DNA of 38,890 nt from SZAS-103 sp043747745 (lineage in GTDB: Bacteria; Pseudomonadota; Gammaproteobacteria; Xanthomonadales; Xanthomonadaceae). The notes under the pieces are model-generated. The model worked only from the letters and a program-made list of their open reading frames with translations. It did no database searches and was not told the DNA's origin. How positions within the stretch are numbered: the first letter of the stretch is position 1; each line of letters opens with the position of its first letter. The stretch is taken from NCBI GenBank assembly GCA_043747745.1, contig JAYTOP010000023.1:1-38890 (forward strand), read 5' to 3'. The position numbers and the translations under genes are program-made. Of this stretch, positions 32,485 through 38,890 are shown piece by piece.

Positions 32485-34647
32485 CTATTCAGACCTTCCC
32501 TGATGGACCGCAGCACTGCTGCTGGCAGCGCCATTGGCCGCCATGGTGAAAGTCAGCACGCCCTTGGCGGATGTCTTGAATGAGCCGCCGGGCATGACGT
32601 TGATCAGATGCTTTCCGGCAGCCAGCGCGACCGACACGGTGTAGCCCTTGTTGGCAGGCAGCTCGGTGATCACATGGGTCGTCGCGACGGCGGGCACGGA
32701 ATACGCGATGTTTCCGGCGATGGTCGTGCCAGCGGCGCCGCTGTTGACGATCACCGCATTGTTGCCGCTGCTCGACGCCAGCAAGGTGCCGACCGCCGCG
32801 CCGCTGGTGACCGCGATCCTGCTGGCGACCGCGACCTTGGCCGCAGTGGTCGACAAATCGAACACCGTCAGCCATTGCTGGCTGACATTGGTATTCGGGG
32901 CGCGCACCTGCACCTGCCAGACCTTGACGGTCTTGCTGCCAGGGTCGGTGTCGTTCGGCGGATACATGCCGATGCTCGTGGTCGTCGCGCTTGCCGGAAG
33001 CACGGTCGTCATCGCGCCGGCATAGACTTTGTGAGACGTCACGTCCAGTCGCGCGCCGCCGCTCGGTGCGCTGCCGACCACCGGGAGCGCCGGGAAATGA
33101 AATGCGAGGAACTGATCCTCACCCGCGCTGGCCTTGTGGGTGCGGTCAATGTTGTAGATGGTCCGGTTGCTCGAATAGACCGAGCCATCGCTATCGCCGT
33201 AGTTGTCGGTGTAGATGCGGTTTTCGTCGTCGTCGCCTTTCGACTCATGCACGATCTGACCGGTGCCGTTGACCAGCAGCGGCGTGTTGCCGCGCACGAG
33301 CGCGAGGCTGCCCTGGTCGAAGATCTCCTCGCCCTGGCCCGGGTTGTTGACGTACGGGCCCGCGCGAAACGACATCCAGCTGGCAGCACTAGTCCAGTCG
33401 GAACGCGCCGCGACGGCGTTCAAGCCGGTCGCGACATACGACAGCGGCAAGGTGTTCAGCGGCTGCGTCGCACCGGCCGGGTCCCAGAACAGGAATTGCT
33501 CCCACGGTTCGTCTGCGCCATATCCCGACGTCGCCGTGTTGACCAGGTTGGTGTATTGCTGGAACACGCTGGCGTGCGGCGCGTTCCAATAGCGCAAGGT
33601 GCCGAGCACCTGCATGAACATGCCGGCATTCGCGGTGCCCACCGGCGGATTCGCTGTGCCCGTCGCGTGGTTGGTGTCGCGGTCGTCGATGGTTTTGCGC
33701 GACGGCCAGGTGAATTGCATCAGGTAGTCGGCAGCGTCGACGGGGTAGGCGTATGCCGATGTCGCGTGGACCAGGTCGATGCCGGTCGCGGTCTTCACTT
33801 CCGCGATCGGCAGGTTCATGTTGAGGGTGGCGAGCGGCCCGTAGTTGCCGAACCCCTCGGGCCAGCCGCCACCGGCCAGATGGGCGGCATAATACGGCTG
33901 CACGCCGATGTGCGCAGGATTGCTGGCGGCGGTCTGGAACTGGTTGGCGAGCCAGTCGATCCACCGTGCGGGCGCATTCGGATTCTCGTCGTAGGTCGCC
34001 AACGCGATCGCCGCATCGGCATGGAAATAGCCGGCGAAGTAGTTGCTCTGCGGATGCGCGTATTCGAAGCCGGAACATCCGGCGGAATTCGAGAACGAAG
34101 CCAGCCATGCATTCGCCGTCGTGTAGACCTGCTGGCGCTGGGCCGCGCTCAGCAGCGGGAACGCCCAGTCGTAACCGATACCCATGCCGACGCCGTAGAA
34201 CCGTGTTCCGTAGCCGTCATCGGTGCACGGATTTTGTCCATGGTTGCCCGCGGTTGTCGTATAGGGCGTGGACATCGCCATCAGCACGTCGACCGCCTTG
34301 ACCCCATACGGAGCCGCTGCCGATGGATTGCTCGCCAGCAGGGTCTGGTAGCACAAGCCTTCGGCAAGCACCGCGCTCCAGTAGCTGCTGCCCTGATAGC
34401 CCTAGCCGATGTCCGGCGCGTCCGGATAGGCGTTGCCATCGGGCAGCTGCACCGTGCCGCCGATGAAAGAGTCGCATTGGGTCTTCAGCTTCTGCCACTG
34501 CCGCGTGTTCGCGGCCATGCGCGCGTGCAGCGTCGCCAGCGTCGGTGCGTCGAGGACAAGCCGTGGATGCGGTGCCAGCGTCTGCGCCGAAGCCGTGAGG
34601 GTCGCCGCCAAGAACAGCAGAAATGAGAGAACGCGTGCGAGGGCCAT
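32485..34647 (-). pseudogene. Secreted (heparinase/alginate-lyase-like) protein gene interrupted by one in-frame TAG
   Basis: One minus-strand frame of 720 codons is open from ATG 34647 to 32485 except for a TAG at 34404-34402 (codon 82). The 81-residue N-terminal part has a GGAG 8 nt before the ATG, a signal peptide (MALARVLSFLLFLAATLTASAQ) and LAPHPRLVLDAPTLATLHAR, a beginning typical of heparinase II/III and related alpha/alpha-toroid polysaccharide lyases. After the TAG the same frame continues in register (GYQGSSYWSAVLAEGLCYQT) for 638 residues: a helical toroid-like part (YFAGYFHADAAIALATY; GGGWPEGFGNYG), a beta-rich part (FDQGSLALVRGNTPLLVNG) and a Ser/Ala-rich C-terminal domain. CAG to TAG would explain the stop. 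As it stands the product would be an 81-residue fragment, unless an internal start at 34371 gives an unexported body. The lyase assignment is tentative; the interruption is seen directly. Confidence 0.75.
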
Positions 34648-34959
34648 CTGCAGATCTCCAAACCCGGGCATGATGGGGCCGAACCAGGACGCGGTTCGGT
34701 CATGCGGCCGATGCGATGGAGGCTACCCCTGCTGGCGATGCCGAGGTGCGTCGTGGCGATGCACGCGTTGCGGTAACGGCGGTCGACTTGCAGCGAGCGC
34801 CGAAGTCGCAACCCGCAATCCGTGTTCCGCAACCCGGCCATCCTGAAATATCCTTAATCCTCTGTTCCTAGGTTTGCAGGCTGCCGCACCCAATACTGGC
34901 GGCTTGTGCGCCCGGGCGGCCAACCGTCCATTCATTCCATGACCATCAGACACCCACCG
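34648..34959. other. Intergenic region between the interrupted lyase-like gene and pgaB
   Basis: About 310 bp between divergent genes. It holds the ribosome-binding GGAG of the minus-strand gene (near 34656) and an A/T-richer patch at 34845-34865, where TATCCT (34849-34854) could be a -10 for the pga genes with a leader of about 100 nt. I see no convincing -35, no terminator and no small gene. An in-frame ATG for pgaB at 34939 falls inside this stretch. Confidence 0.4.
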
Positions 34960-36945
34960 ATGAAAGCCGCGCAGTTCCTGGTCACGTTCTGCCTGCTCGT
35001 GCTGTGCGCTGTCGCGCAGGCGGCGCCGCAGCCCAAGCTCACGATCCTGAGCTATCACGAGATCGCCGAAGGCAACGATGCGCTGATCCCCGCGTACACG
35101 GTCACGCCGACGAACTTCGTGCGCCAGATGGACTGGCTGAAGAACAACGGCTACCACTTCGTCGGCATGAACGACGTGCTCGCCGACTACGCGGGCAGAA
35201 AGCCGCTGCCCGAGAAGGCGGTGATGATCACGTTCGACGACGGCTACCAGTCGATGTACGTGCACGCGTTCCCGATCCTCAAGCTGTTCAAGGCACCGGC
35301 GGTGGTCGCGCTGGTCGGCAGCTGGATGGACGTGCCGGAGAACGGCAAGGTCAATTTCGACGGGCATTCGATCCCGCGCACCGACCTGCTGTCGTGGGAC
35401 GAGCTGCGCGAGATGACCAGGAGTGGCCTCGTCGAGGTAGCCAGCCACAGCTACGCGCTGCACGAGGGCATCGTCTCGAATCCGCAGGGCAACCTGCAAC
35501 CGGCCGCGACCGCGCGCCGCTGGATCGCCGGCAAGAAACAGTACGAAGACGAGGCCAGTTACGCCAAGCGCGTGCGCGAGGACTTGCAGCGCAACAACGC
35601 GATGCTCAAGAAGCACCTCGGCAAGGTGCCGCGCATCATCGTCTGGCCGTACGGCCGCTACAACATCGAGACACGAAAGATCGCCGCGCAACTCGGCATG
35701 CCGGTCGGCCTGACCCTCGACGACGGCGGCAACACCGCGAACACGCCGCTGTTCGGGCTGCGCCGGTCCCTGCTCGAACGCACGATGTCGCTGGCCGACC
35801 TCGCCCAGGAGATCGACCTGCGCAACCGGCTCGAGGACGAGGAGGACGACCGTCCGACCAAGGTCATGCACGTCGACCTCGACTACATCTACGACCCCGA
35901 TCCGAAACAGACCGAGATCAACCTCGGCCACCTGCTCGACCGGATCGTCGCGATGGGCGCGAACACGGTGTACCTGCAGGCGTTCGCCGATCCGGACGCC
36001 GACGGCGCGGCCGACGCCGTGTACTTCCCGAACCGCCACATGCCGATGCGCGCCGACCTGTTCAACCGCGTTGCCTGGCAGATTGCGACGCGCACGCCGG
36101 CCCACCATGTATACGCATGGATGCCGGTGCTCGCGTGGCAGTTGCCCGCGAAAGAGCCGGCGGCCAAGGACATGGTGGTCACCCTGCCGAATACGAGCAC
36201 GGGGCATGTTGCAATGGGCTATCCGCGGCTGTCGCCGTTCTCGACGCGCGCACGTGCGGTGGTGCGCGATATTTACGAGGACCTCGCGCGTTCGACGCCG
36301 GTGGACGGTGTGCTGTTCCACGATGACGTCACCCTGTCCGACTACGAGGACGCCAGCCCCGAGGCGCTCAAGGCGTACAAGAAGTGGGGCCTTCCTGATT
36401 CGGTGGAGGCGATCCGCGCGAACGACGACTTCATCGGACGCTGGACGATCCTGAAGATCAACCAGCTCGACAATTTCACCAAGGAACTTGCGCAGATCGT
36501 GCGCGACGAACAGCCGGGCATCCGCACCGCGCGCAACCTGTATGCGAGCGTCGTGCTGAACCCGAAGGCCGAGGTCTGGTATTCGCAATCGCTCGACAAC
36601 TCGCTTGCGAACTACGATTACACCGCGATCATGGCGATGCCGTACATGGAACAGGCACCCGATCCGATCGCGTTCTACAAACAACTCGTCGACAAGGTCA
36701 AGGAGCATCCGGGCGCGATCAGCAAGGTCGTGATGGAACTGCAGACCGTGGACTGGCGCCACGACGGCGCGCCGATCCCGAGTCCCGAGATCGCCGACAC
36801 GATCCGCCAGCTCTACGCGTGGGGAGTGCAGAACATCGCCTACTATCCGGACAACGTGTTCAAGAACGTCCCGAACCCGGCGTCGCTGCGGCCGGTATTC
36901 GACAGCAAGCCGAACAATCCCCTGCCGGTGCCGGTGATCCGCTAG
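34960..36945 (+). CDS. pgaB: Poly-beta-1,6-N-acetyl-D-glucosamine N-deacetylase PgaB (HmsF)
   Basis: PgaB partially de-N-acetylates PNAG in the periplasm before export. The 661-residue protein has a signal peptide (MKAAQFLVTFCLLVLCAVAQ) and a polysaccharide deacetylase domain (about 25-270) with ILSYHEI, MITFDDGYQSM (D93, D94) and VASHSYALHEG (H163, H168) as catalytic and metal residues, ending WPYGRYN. The C-terminal glycoside-hydrolase-like domain (about 300-650) includes VMHVDLDYIYDPDPKQTEIN and GVLFHDDVTLSDYED. E. coli PgaB is a lipoprotein; here the Cys in the signal lacks a small residue at -1, so ordinary cleavage before PQPKL is more likely. ATG 34960 is chosen for the signal peptide; 34939 is possible. 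Its TAG overlaps the pgaC GTG. Confidence 0.95.
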   Translation: MKAAQFLVTFCLLVLCAVAQAAPQPKLTILSYHEIAEGNDALIPAYTVTPTNFVRQMDWLKNNGYHFVGMNDVLADYAGRKPLPEKAVMITFDDGYQSMYVHAFPILKLFKAPAVVALVGSWMDVPENGKVNFDGHSIPRTDLLSWDELREMTRSGLVEVASHSYALHEGIVSNPQGNLQPAATARRWIAGKKQYEDEASYAKRVREDLQRNNAMLKKHLGKVPRIIVWPYGRYNIETRKIAAQLGMPVGLTLDDGGNTANTPLFGLRRSLLERTMSLADLAQEIDLRNRLEDEEDDRPTKVMHVDLDYIYDPDPKQTEINLGHLLDRIVAMGANTVYLQAFADPDADGAADAVYFPNRHMPMRADLFNRVAWQIATRTPAHHVYAWMPVLAWQLPAKEPAAKDMVVTLPNTSTGHVAMGYPRLSPFSTRARAVVRDIYEDLARSTPVDGVLFHDDVTLSDYEDASPEALKAYKKWGLPDSVEAIRANDDFIGRWTILKINQLDNFTKELAQIVRDEQPGIRTARNLYASVVLNPKAEVWYSQSLDNSLANYDYTAIMAMPYMEQAPDPIAFYKQLVDKVKEHPGAISKVVMELQTVDWRHDGAPIPSPEIADTIRQLYAWGVQNIAYYPDNVFKNVPNPASLRPVFDSKPNNPLPVPVIR

Positions 36946-38267
36946 TGCCCCACGTGCTGGCCGCCCTTCTCAAGACCATCTGGCTGGGCCTGCAGGGCTT
37001 CGTGTACTACTACCCGTTGTTCATGTCGTACCTGTGGATGATGGGCGCGGCGTTGTTCTACTGGCGCTACGAGCGGCACGACTCTCCATTCGACCAGCCG
37101 GTTCCATTACCGGATACGCCGCCGGTCAGCATCCTGATCCCGTGCTTCAACGAAGGCGCGCACGCCGAGGAAACCATCCAGCACGCGCTAGCGATGGACT
37201 ATCCGGATTTCGAAGTCATCGCGATCAACGATGGCAGCCGCGACAACACCGGCGAGATCCTCGATCGCATGGTGCGCGAGTACCCGCGCCTGCGCGTGGT
37301 CCACCTCGCCCAGAACCAGGGCAAGGCGATGGCGCTGCAGGCCGGCAGCTTGCTTGCGAAACACGAGATCCTGATCTGCATCGATGGCGATGCGTTGCTC
37401 GATCCGCATTGCGCGCACTGGATGGTGCGGCATTTCGTCGAGGACCTGGACGTCGCCGCGGTCACCGGCAATCCGCGCATCCGCAATCGCTCGACCCTGC
37501 TCGGGAAAGTGCAGGTCGGCGAATTTTCCTCGATCGTCGGCATGATCAAGCGCGCGCAGCGCAGCTTCGGCCGCCTGTTCACCGTTTCAGGAGTCATCAC
37601 AGCATTCCGCAAATCGGCCGTGCACCACGTCGGCTACTGGAGCGCGGATATGCTGACCGAGGACATCGACATCACCTGGAAGTTGCAACGCGACGGCTGG
37701 GATATCCGCTTTGAACCGCGCGCGCTGGTCTGGATCCTGATGCCGGAAACCGTGCGCGGCTTGTGGAAGCAGCGCCTGCGCTGGGCGACCGGCGGCGCAC
37801 AGGTGCTCGCGAAGAACATCGATGTCGTCCTGCATCCGGCGCAGAACCATTTGTGGCCATTGCTGCTCGAGCTGTGCCTGAGCCTGCTGTGGTCGTACAC
37901 CCTGCTCGCAATGCTGCTGATCTGGCTGGCCGGACTGGTGCTGCCGCTCAACGTGTTGCCGATCGTCGGGTCGCCGCTGATCCCGCAATGGAGCGGCGTG
38001 GTGCTGGGCACCACCTGCCTGCTGCAATTTGCGTTCAGCAAATGGCTCGACAGCCATTACGACACCGGCCTCGGCCGCAACTACTACTGGATGATCTGGT
38101 ATCCGCTGGTGTTCTGGCTGATCAACATCTTCGCCACCGTAGTCGCATTTCCGAAAGCGCTGGGGCGCGCCGCCGGCAAGCGCGCGCGCTGGGTCAGCCC
38201 CGACCGCGGCGCGCACCTGCGCAAGAAGAAGAAAAAACCTCTCGGCAAGGCCGACGAGCATGGCTGA
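36945..38267 (+). CDS. pgaC: Poly-beta-1,6-N-acetyl-D-glucosamine synthase PgaC (HmsR)
   Basis: Processive GT2 that polymerises PNAG from UDP-GlcNAc at the inner membrane. From GTG 36945 (overlapping the pgaB stop as TAGTG) the protein has 440 residues, against 441 in E. coli. Two N-terminal hydrophobic segments precede the catalytic domain: SILIPCFNEGAHAEETIQHA, AINDGSRDNTGEIL, D147-G-D149 (CIDGDALLD), the catalytic D240 (LTEDIDITWKL) and Q276-xx-R279-W280 (QRLRWATGG). Three further membrane helices follow, and the protein ends in a Lys-rich tail (RKKKKKPLGK). PgaC needs PgaD for activity, and the pgaD gene overlaps it by 8 bp. Confidence 0.95.
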   Translation: MPHVLAALLKTIWLGLQGFVYYYPLFMSYLWMMGAALFYWRYERHDSPFDQPVPLPDTPPVSILIPCFNEGAHAEETIQHALAMDYPDFEVIAINDGSRDNTGEILDRMVREYPRLRVVHLAQNQGKAMALQAGSLLAKHEILICIDGDALLDPHCAHWMVRHFVEDLDVAAVTGNPRIRNRSTLLGKVQVGEFSSIVGMIKRAQRSFGRLFTVSGVITAFRKSAVHHVGYWSADMLTEDIDITWKLQRDGWDIRFEPRALVWILMPETVRGLWKQRLRWATGGAQVLAKNIDVVLHPAQNHLWPLLLELCLSLLWSYTLLAMLLIWLAGLVLPLNVLPIVGSPLIPQWSGVVLGTTCLLQFAFSKWLDSHYDTGLGRNYYWMIWYPLVFWLINIFATVVAFPKALGRAAGKRARWVSPDRGAHLRKKKKKPLGKADEHG

Positions 38268-38691
38268 GCGGATGATCATCAATGCGCGCGGCGACCTCGG
38301 CTGGCGACGCCGGCTGCTGTCGGATGTCGTCACCGCGCTGATGTGGGCGGGCTGGATCCTGCTATGGCTGCCGGTATTCCTCAAGCTGCGCATGGTGATC
38401 CGGCTGCATCTGGGCCTCGCGCCAGCTGCGATCCAGGTGTTCGAGACGATTACCCCGATCTCGCTGGTCTACTCGTCGATCGCGCTGGTCGGCACCAGCA
38501 CGTTGCTGCTCTTGTGGACGCTGCTGCCGACACGGCGCATCACCCACGCGCACGGCGTGCAGACGCTGGCCGATTACGCCGAGTATTTCGACCTGGACCA
38601 GAGTGAGATTGTCGCCAGCCGCGACAGCCGCATCTGCGTGGTGCGCCACGACGAACACGGCAACATCGAGGGCATCGAGCCGCGCCCGTGA
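38260..38691 (+). CDS. pgaD: PNAG biosynthesis protein PgaD (HmsS)
   Basis: A 143-residue inner-membrane partner of PgaC; in E. coli the PgaC-PgaD pair is activated by cyclic di-GMP. Two transmembrane helices are visible (about 25-43, ALMWAGWILLWLPVFL, and about 68-90, PISLVYSSIALVGTSTLLLLW), followed by a cytoplasmic tail. Basic residues before the first helix (WRRRLL) and after the second (PTRRITHAHG) fit the membrane topology and a possible cyclic di-GMP-binding face, which is known for the family rather than shown here. It overlaps pgaC by 8 bp and is the last gene seen in the window. Confidence 0.9.
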   Translation: MAERMIINARGDLGWRRRLLSDVVTALMWAGWILLWLPVFLKLRMVIRLHLGLAPAAIQVFETITPISLVYSSIALVGTSTLLLLWTLLPTRRITHAHGVQTLADYAEYFDLDQSEIVASRDSRICVVRHDEHGNIEGIEPRP

Positions 38692-38715
38692 AAGCGCATC
38701 GGCTAAGCCAAGTGG

Positions 38716-38770
38716 CCGTGCGGACCGCAACGCATGATTTTCGCCGGAAACTTCATCCCGCACGGTCCGC
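38716..38770. repeat. Two mutually exclusive inverted repeats downstream of pgaD
   Basis: The left segment CCGTGCGGACCGC (38716-38728) and the right segment CCGCACGGTCCGC (38758-38770) can pair in two ways: CCGTGCGG with CCGCACGG (8 bp), or GCGGACCG with CGGTCCGC (8 bp). No T-run follows. The rest of the window end (38692-38890) shows no gene; a GGAGAG near 38862 might precede one just beyond the edge. Confidence 0.5.
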
Positions 38771-38890
38771 TTGAGCGCACACGAAGCGCAACAGAAGCAG
38801 CAAACGAAGTAACCCAGTTCACAGCCGGAGCGACGCGGTAACAACGGGTCAGACCCACCCGGAGAGAACCTGACTAACTATTCGGCGCCA

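Noticed and set aside
34402..34404. Programmed recoding of TAG as pyrrolysine
   Set aside because: Pyrrolysine systems are not expected in this lineage, no pyl genes are in the window, and secreted lyases do not use it. A point mutation or read error is simpler.
32608..34626. Open plus-strand frame of 672 codons opposite the amber-interrupted gene
   Set aside because: I considered whether this was the real gene, because the minus frame carries a stop. The minus strand has a signal peptide, Shine-Dalgarno and low-Arg protein-like composition; the plus frame is Arg/Gly/Val-rich shadow sequence.
34723..36762. Open frame of 679 codons antisense to pgaB
   Set aside because: Mirror of codon bias in pgaB; His/Arg/Val-rich with no recognisable motif and no initiation signals.
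38734..38841. Short plus-strand frame after pgaD (MIFAGNFIPHGPL...)
   Set aside because: About 35 codons, without ribosome-binding site or recognisable motif, overlapping the inverted repeats; not supported as a gene.

Overview
The window is GC-rich chromosomal DNA (roughly two thirds G+C by eye) from a gammaproteobacterium, most likely of the order Lysobacterales/Xanthomonadales (Rhodanobacteraceae- or Xanthomonadaceae-like). The call rests on the divergent block def-fmt-rsmB // LysM-dprA-smg-topA-tsaC, a gammaproteobacterial-type rpoD, a Mg-type HemB, and PNAG genes of the pga/hms type. The species is not identified. Nothing looks like a prophage, insertion sequence, CRISPR array, tRNA or rRNA; it is mostly housekeeping sequence with an envelope-polysaccharide flavour.

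Layout. 1-2308 (minus): the 3'-truncated rpoD and dtd. 2422-5329 (plus): a coupled lipid A/LPS set (lpxL-type acyltransferase, WaaE/KdtX-type glycosyltransferase, a methyltransferase remnant, a second GT2). It meets, stop over stop, a minus-strand operon running from 10847 down to 5326: def, fmt, rsmB, then an ArnT/PMT-like membrane glycosyltransferase and another GT2. Translation-initiation and rRNA-modification genes are thus transcribed with surface-glycan genes. 10980-17316 (plus): LysM protein, dprA, smg, topA with a histone-H1-like basic tail, tsaC. 17430-21434 (plus): a large lipoprotein of unknown function with a strong terminator, and a DUF885 zinc-peptidase-like secreted protein. 21466-24354: xthA (minus), then ltaE, a bactofilin and a small zinc-ribbon protein (plus). 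24429-26413 (minus): coniferyl aldehyde dehydrogenase followed by a small secreted protein. 26453-27695 (plus): gamma-carbonic anhydrase and two small three-helix membrane proteins that may be a tandem duplication. 27719-29846 (minus): hemB, aroE and a YkgJ-like Cys-cluster protein, translationally coupled. 29893-32411 (plus): an OppC/DppC-type permease and a fused OppD-OppF ATPase, with no OppB or binding protein nearby. 32485-34647 (minus): a large secreted, probably polysaccharide-degrading protein interrupted by one in-frame TAG. 34960-38691 (plus): pgaB-pgaC-pgaD for poly-N-acetylglucosamine, without pgaA inside the window.

The most notable points are the amber-interrupted gene beside the pga genes, the methyltransferase fossil between two LPS glycosyltransferases, a repeated TANNNT box 6-7 nt upstream of ATG codons suggesting leaderless mRNAs (lpxL, tsaC, xthA, aldehyde dehydrogenase, gamma-carbonic anhydrase), TTGA-type coupled starts, and the incomplete transporter and PNAG gene sets. 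I found no clear evidence of a wholly new multi-gene system.
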